This document shows, in pieces, positions 1-11,874 of a stretch of DNA of 64,000 bases (the stretch's first letter is position 1; each line of letters starts with the position of its first letter). The notes beneath the pieces are model-generated. The model worked only from the letters and a program-made list of their open reading frames with translations. It ran no database searches and was not told the DNA's origin. This DNA is from Perkinsus marinus ATCC 50983 (Eukaryota; Perkinsozoa; Perkinsida; Perkinsidae). The translations under genes and the position numbers were made by a program. The DNA is taken from NCBI RefSeq assembly GCF_000006405.1, contig NW_003206658.1, positions 137,240 through 201,239 of the forward strand, given 5' to 3'.

Positions 1-156
1 TCTTCATACTGCGGTGATAGGCTCGAGTACATATATCAATAATACAGAAGCCATTTCAAGATATAAAAGCACTTTCTGGATCTCGCCGCTCGCGCACATG
101 GTCCGATAATTAGGTTCGTCGATGCGATATGCGACTCCTACTGGCAGTGGGGGGGG

Positions 157-322
157 GGTATATGCATATGGTCAACTACATGTGTTGGTGACAATACGAA
201 AGTTGTGAGGAGATATTGGAGAATTATCATATGTTTCTGTACACTTCTACCCAAATTCGCTTATAGCTAGCGAGGAAGCTCTTGAGCTCAGCTGAGGAAT
301 GCAAACGTATATTCCAACACTG
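157..322 (+). repeat. Family A hAT-type MITE, decayed copy
   Basis: Copy of the commonest interspersed element in this window (family A). The core words (GGTCAACTACATGTGTTGG, CTCAGCTGAGGAA, then CCAACACTG at the right end) are present; the left terminus is eroded next to a G homopolymer. Non-coding. See the copies at 18951-19098 and 28539-28680 for the intact structure with 8-bp target duplications. Confidence 0.7.
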
Positions 323-510
323 AGTTATTGTCAAATACGCCTACAGTACCACAGCTCTCCCCGTATAACCTGTTTTATTATTCCACAGATCTTGCTGTAC
401 TCGCCCCGCTCTTCTGGAGCGATAGCCGCTTCCCCTGAGGTGGTTGTCATTGGAAAAGGAAGTCACAAAGCATCCTTTTAAATGAGGGATAGTTCAGAAT
501 ATGCTCTTTG

Positions 511-932
511 AACTGTTATACAAGGCAACCAGATACCCGAACTGTTATACAGTTGAAGGCTGTTATACAAGGCAACCAGATACCCGAACTGTTATACAGT
601 TGAAGGCTGTTATACAAGGCAACCAGATACCCGAACTGTTATACAGTTAAAGGCTGTTATACAAGGCCACCAGATACCCGAACTGTTATACAGTTGAAGG
701 CTGTTATACAAGGCAACCAGATACCCGAACTGTTATACAGTTAAAGGCTGTTATACAAGGCCACCAGATACCCGAACTGTTATACAGTTGAAGGCTGTTA
801 TACAAGGCAACCAGATACCCGAACTGTTATACAGTTAAAGGCTGTTATACAAGGCCACCAGATACCCGAACTGTTATACAGTTGAAGGCTGTTATACAAG
901 GCAGCCATATACCCGAACTGTTATACATCAAA
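511..932. repeat. 47-bp tandem repeat, about nine units
   Basis: About nine head-to-tail units of 47 bp built on the words GGCTGTTATACAAGGC, CAGATACCCGAACTG and TTATACAGTT. Two variants (GCAACC with TTAAA, and GCCACC with TTGAA) alternate through the middle of the array, so the real period there is 94 bp. Each unit holds a near-palindrome AACTGTTATACAGTT. No reading frame of note runs through it. The 933-1343 stretch that follows holds nothing I recognise. Confidence 0.9.
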
Positions 933-1343
933 CGGTGGTACACAACACAAGTAGAACCACAAACTGCTTGAGAATTATCCCAACTCCTTGGTTGCTGTAA
1001 TTTACTCTACCCAATACAAGAGGTACCAATCGGACAATGCCAATGGGATGTTAGTTGTTAACGCCGACAGCTGCCTCATATATGAGACGTAGATGCATAG
1101 ATCTCGCGTCTCGTCGTGTGCCACGAAATGTTTAGAACCAACTAAAGCGGTTCCTAGTAATATATTAGTGACGATATGAGAAATACTTGTTCATCATTGT
1201 CACTGTCAAGCGTAGCATAATTTAATCGGGGCATACTTGGATATTCATAGTCGAAATTGTTGGTATTGCTATTTTTCTTGTCGAACTTGCACAGGAAAGA
1301 GTGTAGCGTCATGGGACAGCACAGAGTGTAAATAGGTATATAA

Positions 1344-1414
1344 GCCGAATGGCGGGATCGAACCGCCGACCTTCAGTTTACAAGACTGACGCTCTACCAC
1401 TAAGCTAAATCGGC
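1344..1414 (-). tRNA. tRNA-Thr (UGU anticodon)
   Basis: On the minus strand the 71 nt fold into a full cloverleaf: acceptor GCCGATT paired with ATTCGGC (one mismatch), a D arm GCTTAGTGGTAGAGC, an anticodon stem TCAGT/ACTGA enclosing loop CTTGTAA (anticodon UGU, Thr), and a T arm with GGTTCGATCCC (B box). No CCA is encoded, as usual for eukaryotes. It lies upstream of, and divergent from, the xylulokinase gene. Confidence 0.93.
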
Positions 1415-1581
1415 ATATTTTTCAAACTGATCCAGTCGACGGCGCCTATAATAGAGACAAGATTCCTTCAAGATTGAAGCGGATGCAGAACATTCACGAT
1501 CATTCACAATGAAATACTTTAGGGAGATCTCCTTCAAGCCTCAATTACTCCGATCTTCCTCAATACTTTTTATAACAACCA

Positions 1582-3988
1582 ATGGACTCCCCGCTCTTCC
1601 TGGGCTTCGATGTATCAACTCAATCATGCAAGGCAGTCGTGGTCGATGAGAATCTCAACACTGTCTTTTCTACCTCCCTTAACTTCGATAAAGATCTACC
1701 GCAGTATCACACCATCAACGGAGTGTAATGACGATCATCTTCTCGAGACCATCAATCACTCAGGACTCCCCTCAGGTCGATCAAAGACTCTTCAGGAGTA
1801 GCCAAGTCGCCCTCGGCGATGTTCTCCTCTGCACTTCAGCTCTCCATAGAGCGACTACGACGAGCCGGGTGCCCACTGAAGAGGTCGGGCTCGTCCATAT
1901 TCTCTCAAAAGACGGTATTGGGTTCTCTTTAGGATAGTATGTATCAGCGGGTCAGGGCAGCAGCATGGTAGTGTCTACCTCGCCGCTACAGCGATCAATG
2001 GCCTACTACCTGATGATGACGATACTGATGATGATGAAGACCTTGGAGAATGGCAGCTCGAGCACGGCTTGTTCGCCATGAAAGATGGTGAACAGTTCAT
2101 CTTAGTAGTAGTCGTCATTGCTGCCCGTAGGGCCCATCTGGATGGATACCTCTACCAGTGAGGAGTGTCGACAACTGGCACACTGTGTTGGAGGTGATAA
2201 TAACTTGGCGAAACTCACTGGCTCGAAGGCATGGGAGAGGTCTTAACGGAGATCAATCACTCCTACACCCTACTGAATGTGGTCGTTCTTCGGAAGCCGT
2301 ATTTTCCCATTTCAGGTTTACTGGCAATCAAATTCTAAAGTTGCGGAGACACTCACCAGAGGTATTCGATCGGACGGCCAGGATCTGCCTAGTCAGCAGC
2401 TTCTGCGCCGGTGTTCTCCTCGGACGCCCAACTCGAGTCGACTATTCCGATGCTGCTGGAATGAACATGATGGAGCTCTCCTCCCTAAATTGGTCTCGGC
2501 CAATATGCGACTTCATCGATGGGAAGAGCGCTGATGCTTTGACCACCAGACTGGGCGGTCAACCCGTGGACCCGATGGCCATCGCCGGGAATATTTCAAC
2601 GTAGGAGTTCAGCTGATCGCCACTCGACCAAGTCTCCCTTGCTCAGGTATTGGCAGCATCGGTACGGCTTCTCACCGTCCTGCACTGTTAACTACTGGAG
2701 TGGAGACAACCCGTGTGCAGCCGTCGGGATGGGCCTCCTCAATAGTGGCGATATACTCGTAGTGCTCAGCTCTGGACAGAGGTCGTCTGAGTGATGCAGC
2801 AGGTCTCTTTGGGGACTAGTGACACGTGCCTCTGTGTGCTCCCTTCGATGCCCGTGTCACCACCACCATCAGCGTTCATATTCCCTCACCCTGTCAAGCC
2901 TGGATCCTTCATAGCCATGCTAGTGTATACCAACGGGGACGTCACTCGGAGGACTGTCAAGGGCAACAGGTGGTGTTTGATCGCTTTTTCGTTATATATC
3001 TTGTGAAGGGTCCCGAGTTCGATTCCTGGGTCATCCATTTTTAAGATTCAGATCATGGGATCAGTTTTCGGAGTCGATTCGAGCTAGCAGCCCTGGTAAA
3101 TATCTAACGCTGTTCACGAGTACTCAGGAGATCCTTCCTGCATTACAAAAAGGTGATCCAATAACCGCCGAGATTGGAAATAGAGATGACGAGGTATTTT
3201 TTAATTTCCATACCACGCTTCTGTCGAATCGTCGGTCACAGGTTACATTCAGTCGTATCGAGAGCCTCCCAGAACACTGTGCTGAGTATTCCTCATGTCG
3301 AGCAGTTGTTGAGCAAAGAGCGTTATCAATGCGCTATTACATAAACTCTGAAGTGACCGGTTCGAGTACCATGAGAGGATTTCAGCGTGGGAAAATATGC
3401 ACATGGTCAACTACCTGTGTTGGTGACAAGAAAATTGGAAAATTCTCTTCTGTACAATTCTACCCGAATTAGCGAGGAAGCTCTTAAGCTCAGCTGAGGA
3501 AAGCAAAGATATAACTTCCAACACTGGAGGGATTTCTATCAGGTTTCTCCGGGCATTCTCGAGCGATTCCCAGAGGGTAAACTGCTGGTCACAGGAGGCG
3601 GTAGCAGAAGCGAACAGATAAGACAAGTAGAGTATCCCATTGATTCGCTATTGTGGTTGGTATGGAAGTGAGTTCAGGTATTCTCTGACGTATTTGAAAG
3701 AAGTGTGGTAGCGTTGGACAGTCCTGATGCGGCGGCACTTGGTGCTGCTTATAAAGCAATGCTCGCTACGGCCAAGCTCAATGGTAAGGACGTTATCGAT
3801 GAGAATTGGTATGATAGGGCGTTACAGATACTCTTACGGAGGGCGAGCGACTTTTGCGGAATCATATAGCAGGGATAGAGCAGAAATCAAAAAATCTTCC
3901 CGATGCGGTGAACTCGCGCATATATGGGCGCATCTCGGAGGGCTATGGAGCGTTTGAGAAGATATTGTGCGAGGAGCGTGGGAGATAA
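1582..3988 (+). CDS. XYLB: Xylulokinase, FGGY carbohydrate kinase (12 exons, about 560 aa)
   Basis: ATP-dependent phosphorylation of D-xylulose to xylulose 5-phosphate, feeding the pentose phosphate pathway; cytosolic by family. Exons, all GT-AG and in frame: 1582-1724, 1776-1883, 1933-2087, 2131-2239, 2316-2600, 2647-2758, 2803-2969, 3052-3193, 3242-3352, 3543-3626, 3678-3783, 3828-3988. The translation starts MDSPLFLGFDVSTQ (phosphate-binding FGGY start), then ISGSGQQHGSVY, CRQLAHCVGG, RFTGNQILKL, VDYSDAAGMN, GDNPCA, VSLGTSDT (second ATP-binding motif) and LLVTGGGSRSEQIRQ near the C-terminus, following human XYLB (536 aa) throughout. The start is the first ATG, directly before the conserved N-terminus. 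Introns are 43-82 nt except intron 9 (190 nt), which holds a family A MITE. No defect seen. Confidence 0.9.
3383..3526 (+). repeat. Family A MITE inside XYLB intron 9
   Basis: 144-bp copy running CAGCGTGGGAAAATATGC to TTCCAACACTG. Flanks are GAGGATTT on the left and GAGGGATT on the right, a slightly altered 8-bp target duplication. It fills most of the only XYLB intron longer than 82 nt. Confidence 0.8.
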
Positions 3989-5420
3989 CAAACTGTGTGC
4001 AGTTCTTTATATAGATCTTCTGTTGTGTGTCTAGTTTCTCAAGTAATGGTGTTTCGAGTTTAAGAGTGTTATCCGAACCTAGAAGGCAATCGCGCAACGA
4101 TGAAATAACTGTATATTTCACATTATCCGGATAAAGGGGTGCGGTCGAAGCACTTGGGCAGTTGGGTAGACTGTACCTTCCAGTCGAAGGTACAGTAGAT
4201 TACCAACAGTCTTGTCATTTTCACTGACATTCCCGTATAACTGGACTTATACTTGGGCGTATACCCGACTTCGCGGCTGACTTCACCACAGAACAGGGAT
4301 CTTGAGAGCTACTGTGTGCCATCAGCATATGAGGCTACACAGTATAGTGCAACTGTGAGAGGAGCTTCACGCTCACTATGATGAACATCTCGGCTAGCGC
4401 GGGAACTTCTAATCGGACTAGCTGGGTATCAAAGGTCATAGACATGTCACATTCAACAAACACAATTTCGGTGGGGGGGATTGAATATGAGCCCTCCGAC
4501 GAAATGGAGTCTTCTAGAAGCCGTAACGATCAGATTTGAAGAGTGGTCGCGGAGTGGAGTTCAAGACTACTGATTTTTCCTGAGCCACTTGAGATCCTCG
4601 TCACCAACCATCGTGTGATACGATGGCTGACTTCTCGGCCATCTCCCGGCTCTAATAGGCCGACTCAACAAGTAGTTACGCACAATGATGTCCATAGAGA
4701 ACATCAAAGCATACCAATCCATTCGTGCATCGCTGCTATATGTGCAGCCTGGCAAAGCTCTATGGGCCAGTCGCACGTACACGTGTTTCGCTCGCCTGCG
4801 GATGCGTGCGTTTGCTCATGCTCGCCCTGCGTGTCTCGTTCCGGTTTAGCACACTTTCGTTGAGGTGACCATACCGGCGCAACGCTCCGCTGAACTTGCA
4901 AGTGTCGTTAGGAGCGCATCGGATTAAGATTGTCACATTCCTGTAAGCGAAACCTTCCATATAGCCTTGAATATAGTTGCTTGCACGCACGTACAGACGC
5001 GCGCGTGCTCGATATGATCCCAATTGTAAGATGCAGCCCCGCTCGCTTCGTAATCATGAATAGTGTGTTGAGGAATGAGTCGCCTTCCATCTCCACGTCG
5101 GTCCCTACCTCGTGACTCCCTAGCACTGGTTGCCGACTGCTCTCGAGTCCCCGATCGACGAGCGTGACACCGGTCTGCTAGCCGCGCCACGGGGCATTAG
5201 ACCGGGACTGTCCTGACGTGACGTGACAGCAACATAAGCTTGTATTGGTCAGCCATGCCCTTCGAGTACTTGGGAACGACATTAGCAACGTGCAGGTAGA
5301 TTGTTAGTGAGAAGATCATATGGCAGGAGCACTACAGTGCTTCTGCTCAACAGCATCTCTCAGACTCGCTTGCTCTATAGTATGGTATCGTGAACATAGC
5401 TGATTTTGTTTCTGATCCTC
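3989..5420. other. Intergenic stretch, no gene recognised
   Basis: Short open frames occur on both strands around 4540-5190, but none shows a recognisable domain or a convincing set of splice sites linked to homology. I see no tRNA, no family A-C element and no tandem repeat. Confidence 0.4.
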
Positions 5421-5828
5421 ATGAAATCTATCATCGCCGTTACCGCTCTCTTTGTGGCTGCTAGTGAGTACTGTCAAGACGTTTGTGATGGTCATACGGC
5501 CTGCGCTGAATCAAAGTATGGTTCGTATTGCAAGGATAATGGTGTATGCTTCGGCCTCTACCACAACGGAAACGGCTACTGCTTCCAACCTACTGAACAG
5601 GATGCCTGCGAGGACTTCACTCTTCACCCAGTTACTTGTTCGAACCCCAAGGCTACTTGCCAGGACATCTGCAATGATATGCCTCAGTGTCGCGATTCAA
5701 AGTGGTCTTCGTATTGCAAGCTCTGGCAAAAGCCTCCGGTCTGTTTCGGTATTATTAAAAAGGCAGATGGCACGCTCTGTTTCACTCCTACGGACGAGGA
5801 CTGCGAAGGTGAATCTCTTACTTGCTAG
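5421..5828 (+). CDS. Small secreted cysteine-rich protein with two internal repeats (135 aa)
   Basis: Single-exon gene. The ATG at 5421 opens a typical signal peptide (MKSIIAVTALFVAAS); the frame is open a few codons further upstream but without an ATG. The mature part is two tandem modules of about 50 residues, each built as CQD(V/I)C, then C, SK(Y/W)xSYCK, VCFG, G-x-(Y/L)-CF-(Q/T)-PT and a final Cys, giving about seven cysteines each and a probable disulfide-bonded, exported product. I do not recognise a named family. Small secreted Cys-rich proteins are typical of protist parasites, which fits the suggested host-associated lifestyle, but a role is not shown by sequence. The flank to 6256 holds no further gene I can support. 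Confidence 0.75.
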   Translation: MKSIIAVTALFVAASEYCQDVCDGHTACAESKYGSYCKDNGVCFGLYHNGNGYCFQPTEQDACEDFTLHPVTCSNPKATCQDICNDMPQCRDSKWSSYCKLWQKPPVCFGIIKKADGTLCFTPTDEDCEGESLTC

Positions 5829-6256
5829 AGCTTCAATTTTTTCACCGTTTATAGAACGGCATTTTTCGATACAGATAATCGGGTTACATTCCCGGTTGAC
5901 TATATGCAAGGGAATTGTGTTAGAAGTCTGGGCAAGTATCCAAATTTAGAGTTACTGTATAAGCCACTCTATCATGAACAATCGACGAAGTTTGCCGCAG
6001 CGAACATACTAAGATGATCACAACGAGTTCGACTCGTTGTAGTCTGATCGAACGTGTGCTATTGAGCCACCTTACGACAGAGTAGTCTCGGTCTCTTCTA
6101 AGGATGGTAAGAGTACCGACTATTGTGGTCGAGTATTATCCTATCGTGCTGTACGTACTAATCTATACCATTTTGCACTCCGCTACTTGCGAATGGTTTT
6201 TATACAGTTCGACACGTTTTTCGAGTCGAAAATGCATAAGTGCGCCCATCACATGA

Positions 6257-6422
6257 TGTAATGTGAAGATGCGCTCTAATTGTGTAATTGTATCTTTTTA
6301 TCCTTAGCTATGTAGCGAGCTAAAGGATCGCTTATTGGGTGAGAGTCAAGAATATGTGTTGTTACTTTTCCTTATGCCCACTACCTTGCGTTCTCCCAGT
6401 AAAACAGAAACCGACCCTGACA
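6257..6422 (+). repeat. Left long terminal repeat (166 bp)
   Basis: Begins TGTAATGTGAAGATG and ends GACCCTGACA; one visible difference from the right copy. Preceded by the target duplication ATGA. Confidence 0.9.
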
Positions 6423-9400
6423 TGGCTCCGATGCGGGGACTAGAGGTTCTTCTGTTAAACTGGATGGAGATACGTGTTTCTCTAGAAAAGGCTACTGATG
6501 ATCTACGTGCGATTTTGCCGAAGTTTCCTTCTCATGGTGAAGGTGAAGATGGTGATTCTGCCTTTTATGATGAATGTGTTCGACAAGTTTTTCGTGCTGA
6601 TCCTCCACAAGTAGTGTCTGCGTATCTGACTTTCTGGAATTTTGTTCACTCCGAAAGTCGAGCTGGTTCGATGTCTCTCCGGCAGGGGCTTCTACAGGAC
6701 TTCTATTCGCCTTTCTCGATCAGTCGTGATGTTCTGTCACATGGCGAGTCTCTTCGACAGCGTCTAGATGAACAACTATCTGAGGTTGCTGCTGTTACTC
6801 CTCATAGTAACTTCCCGTCTGGTGCTGGTGCCAGTCGAGATGATGGTAATGGTGGTGTTGAGAGTGGTCAAAGAGGAGACGTCTTACAAGGTAGTAGGGA
6901 GGATCCTTCTTCGCCTTCCGCTCTTCGCAATGTGTCCAAATCACCGTCTTGGCTTCAAGCTTTACGTGATAAGGAAATACCTTGTGTTGATAACGGAACG
7001 TTGGATCCTCCTCAGAGGGCGACCTTACCCTTACCTACGGTGGGTGTAAATGGATCGACGTTGTCAACATCCATCTCAGAGTTCATTGCTGAATCTCAGA
7101 GTTGTGGTGACTTTGTGGTCACCCGGAAGGATGTGAGTCGTATTCGCCGAGATGCTAAAACGCTTGTGACTGCTGACCATGTAGATCCTTACCGTGGTAT
7201 TGCGGATGAGAGACTATTCTCGGTGTGGTTGGGTCGTTTGCGCAGGAATACTCGGAAGAATGGGATATCAGGTGATCCCGTTGCTCTTTACTATTATGTG
7301 GTTGCAAGTGTTGGAGACACTTTAATTTCTAAGGTGCGACCTTGTGCCCCTGGTTCTGGTTCGAGTGGTCCCTTCTTGAAGGAAGTTGTACGTATCCTTC
7401 GTTGTATTGAAAAGGAGACTGCTGGCCTGTCATCGGAAGTGCTGCGATGGAACTCTGAACAAGCTTTTGCTAATCTGAAACAAGGCGGGTCTGAGAGTGT
7501 GCCGCATTTCTTGGATCGATTTGAAACTGGTGTCATCGACCTTGAGATACAGCTTAATCTACCTATTCCGGATGATAAGAAGCTGACACAACTTTTGCGT
7601 GGACTGTCTCCTCGTTTACGCTCGTTGGCTATTGAGCGTTTGGCTTGTGGTGATGTTGCGGCTACTTATCGAGGTCTCATACAGTACCTTACTCAGCGCG
7701 ATCGGTTGGGTCAGGCAATACAGCCAGTTGAATCCTCTGTGGTTATTGATGTTGGGAAAAATCGTGGTCGACATCCCCTTAATGTTGTTACTACTGATAG
7801 TAATGGTTACTCTTCTCGGATCAATGGTGGTTCTGCCAGAGAAGTGTATAGTGGGGATAAGCAGTCTACGGGTAGTAGGCGACGGGCGATTTGCTATCAA
7901 TGGCAGAGGAAAGGTTCTTGTCGATTTGGTGACCGTTGTAAGTTTCGTCATGATGGTCCTGATGCTTCTACACGGTCTGTTGACAAGAAAGATGCTGTTC
8001 ATCATGTTCAAGCTGACCACACTGAGGCAGAGTCCAGTGAGTCCGATTCTGACAATAGTCCTATCAGTTCTGAAGATAATGTTGATGTCATAGGACATGT
8101 TGGGAATCAAAATGGCTTACCCTTTGCTCAACTTACGGTATCTGGCTATGGTGCCCTACCAGTATTGTTGGATTCTGGTGCTTACCGTAATTATATTCCT
8201 GATTCCTTGGTTAGAACTTTACATGGTATTGTTAAAGTACAACCTGGTGGTAAGGAGTCTGCGGCTCTAGCCGATGGTCAACCCATTGCGATACGAGGTG
8301 TGGTAGTGTTGGAAGGATTGAGATTTTATGTGATTAAATCTCAGCTCGACTACCTCATTCTTGGTGTCGATTCTATGCGTTACCTGGGTGTATCGTTGAG
8401 CTTTTCACCGAGTATTACGAAGACCATTGCTCTTGGGAAGAATTCATTTCTGACCATGGACGGTAGCGATGCTACTGTGGACAAGGGTACTCTGGCGCAT
8501 CTCTGGTTCCCACATGCACTACCTTCCTCAGCTGATTTCTGTCTGTCTGATTGGAAGCCAGTAGAAGATGCTGAAGGATATGTATGGCACGTTAGGAGAT
8601 TGCGTGAAGGGGAGGTTAAAGATACTGATAGTCAGAAGTACTGTATTGAAGTGTCCATCCCCACTGACCGTGAAAAGTTGGCATCTTTTCAAGGTGGTAA
8701 AAATTTTGGTACTGCTCTGTTGGAACGATTGGATCCTGCCGAACAAGATAAGTATGGTAAGGAGGTTGAGAAGTATATTAATAAGAAGTGGTGGACAGAT
8801 TGTGGCCCTGCGGACAGAGTTCGCCCTGATGATTTGATGTGCTTCCCAGTGCGGGCCAAAGACGTTACTAAAAGTACGGCCTTACGACCCGTATTAGATG
8901 CCAGGAAAAGAAATATCTGTAGTCCTTTTGCTGGGTATCCAGGTGCTCCTATTGCTTCTATCTTGGACAACCTACGGTTATGTTGGAAGAAAGGGGCACG
9001 TCTTCAAACCAGGGACGCTTCTGCGGCGTTTTATCGAGTTAGGTTAACTGAAGCAAGCTCGGTTACGATAGTGGCTGGTCGAAGACGGTATCGATCTTCG
9101 AGACTTGTATTCGGCCTTCGGGCAGGTCCGTCTTGTCTGTGGGCGGCACTCACATGGATTCTTAATTGTGCTTTTACTCGGCTATCTGACTCCGAGCAGA
9201 AGCAGGTTAGTGGTGGTAATATATATCTATATTTGGATGATCTTACCTTTGTTTGGCCACCTGAAGTAATTGAAGCTGGTCTCAAATATGTCACCTTGGT
9301 GGAGGAAACTGCTCAGTGGTTTGGCTTTGAATTTCCTAGGTCTAAGGGTCATGATAGTGGTTGCGATCAGAGCTTCAAGCACTTGGGTCTACACTGGCAT

Positions 9401-10433
9401 TTTCAAGGTGACGAGGTGGAGCTATCTTGTATCAAGCGTAACCTCTCTCCTTCCTTTGAAGTGGATGGTGCTCTGAAGGAAAGGTGGTCAGTTCGAGAAC
9501 TGTATGCCTTGGGAGGTGTAGCTGGTGCTGGTAGTGATCCATGTCTGCTTCATGCCCGTGTTAGATTGGCCGGTGATATAGTGAGATCTTTGACTGCTGG
9601 TATTTTGCCTACTGGTGCTCCCAATGAGAAGCGAAAATGGGATACCACAGTCTGCCTTTCGAGTGGCTCTGACCGTTATAATATACTCAAAAGTTGCTAT
9701 GATGTGATTAGTAATCATGTTCGTAGTACTTGTTGCCATCGGTTTTATGGTGCTCAGAGACTGTTGGTTTATGTTGATGCAAGTACCATTGGTTGGGGCT
9801 TTTGCATCTATGGACAGCCTCGAGTTGGCAACAAGTGGGGGTCGGAATGGTTATTTCAGGAAACAGCTGGTATTTTCAAGAAGCAACAAATGGTCCATCA
9901 CATCAACAGAAAGGAGCTTTGGGCACTATCTCGTGCGGTAATTTGTTTACATTCGCTACTATTGAATTCCTTTGGTCGGCTGATTGTTCCTATTGAGGAG
10001 ATAATTGTTCTATGTGATTCTCAAACAGCGTGTCGATGGAGTGTCAACACCCGATGCACGTCGAAGAGTGTGGAGAAGGTTGCTGTTCGTCGATTGTCAT
10101 TCTCTATTCAAGAGATTATCGGTGACCTCAAGGAGGCTGGTGTACGATGGACTCTTAAGAAGGTCGTTAGCTCTGAGAACCGAGCAGATTCTCTTAGCCG
10201 TCTGGGGGTCGCATTAAAAGGCCTCGAGATAGTAGATGATGATCTTCCTGCTGTGTTTGAGTCCAGGTGGATATCGCATGTGTCACATGTAGCTCATAAT
10301 GTGGATATTGAGCGTCTTATTCGTATTCAGCGTGAGTCAAAGCTCTATGGTGAGGTTGTGAAGGTGCTGTTAGATGAGAGCAATGATACTACTTCACCTG
10401 CGGTGAAGAAAGCTTTGGAACGGAAGCGGCTTC

Positions 10434-11874
10434 CATACCCCGGCATGCGAGTCTCGAGAAAGTCGAGACTCGCGTTATTCTCGTCTCGCGAACCAGAACG
10501 AGAGAGAATAGTGAGCTGTGCAGGATCGCGAGAACAAGCGAGAATATCGCGGGATTCTCGCCGAATCTCGCAGTCAGCTGTTAATGAGTTCTTCTGTAGC
10601 TTGTTCTCTGAGTTTGGCACTGCAACGGACATTTTCGTGCTATTTCATGTTTTTATGTCCCACAGACGCCAAACCGCAGTGCGAAGTCTAAATACATCCG
10701 CTATATGCAGAGCGACTGTACCAGAGACCTGCCGCGCTTTAAATGGCCTTGTTCTCAAAGGCGTACAATACCTCACACGTCGCGGATCATGAGACGGGAG
10801 TATCCAGTAGTTCTAACCAAATCTCTGCGATAAACATTTCGTGCTATAGTAATTTGCAATCTGTGATTTGTGATGGTAGTATTATATTATAGTATTATTA
10901 TCATAGTATATACGATCATATTGATTGGTTGGTGTAGCAGGATGCCACTTGCCACCAAAGAGTTTATGGATTCTTATTGAATCCGCACTACCAACGAAAG
11001 ACCTCATCGGAAGTCTGTGAACCTCAGTCTGACTACAGAACGCGACACGAATGAAAAAGGCTAGAACGTGATAACGGCTAGCTAATTAGTAACTTGGTGC
11101 TCAAAGTTTGAGCCTCATACTCCACTTTTGGCCAAAGCCCTGTGCCTATGCGGCACCTAAGGGAATAACATTTCCCGGTACAGGTATACGCGCCCAGATT
11201 TAGGCTGGCTATCAGGGATATGAGATAGCCATTGGGAAGTTCGGGTTGAGAACCAGTGCTTTTGATTGAGCGCTTTCCAGAGGCGGTAGAAAGTTTCTAC
11301 TAGAAGTCCCAGTACAAGGGATTTTAGTAGTGGTCACTGTGTGATCAGCTGAGCCCGAGCCTTGGTCGTTGCCCAGATCATCGATGATGGCCGTGAGATC
11401 AACGAGACGTATTGGGGAGTCTTCACCTGACGACCTAGCCGGTTCCGGTAAACTTGAACGACAAGAAGGACTTTGCGGACAAGGCATAAAAAATAAGCGC
11501 TGCAAAGCGGTAATATCCTACTATGTAGACTACATAGCTTACCCATAATGTAGTTATCGTCATTGATGAGTCATCAGGGGTCCACTGGGCCAGTGGCACT
11601 GCAGCAGTGCTTCACAGTCACTATTTCTTTCCAGGAGAGACTTCCCGCGAAGGCTGTACGCGCGTCATATCATTTTCCGGCGTGCAATATTTCGGCTTAA
11701 TGGCGGAGCGATGTCAGTTGAACCAATTTCCTGTTGGCGCGCACGTGCGTCGCCTGACGAAATATTCCGCGAAATTTCGCGAAATCTCGCGAGACGAAAA
11801 CGAGAGAGAATAACGGTTCGGCATGTTGACGAGAATTCTCGACTATTCTCATCCCGCCAAAATGCCGGGGTATG
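10434..11874. mobile_element. hAT-like non-autonomous DNA transposon nested in the LTR element (1441 bp)
   Basis: The termini are inverted repeats CATACCCCGGCAT and ATGCCGGGGTATG, flanked on both sides by the 8-bp direct repeat GCGGCTTC (10426-10433 and 11875-11882). Eight-bp duplications are the hallmark of the hAT superfamily. The subterminal zones are dense in TCTCGCGA and GCGAGAAT words in both orientations, as expected for transposase-binding repeats. No transposase domain is visible inside, so it is most likely non-autonomous. Confidence 0.85.

Noticed and set aside
511-932. CRISPR-like array
   Set aside because: Units are contiguous 47-bp tandem repeats with no unique spacers, in a eukaryotic genome.
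2970-3051. tRNA in XYLB intron 7
   Set aside because: A B-box-like word followed by TTTTT is present, but no acceptor stem, D arm or anticodon stem can be paired. Kept only as a weak hint in the tRNA finding.
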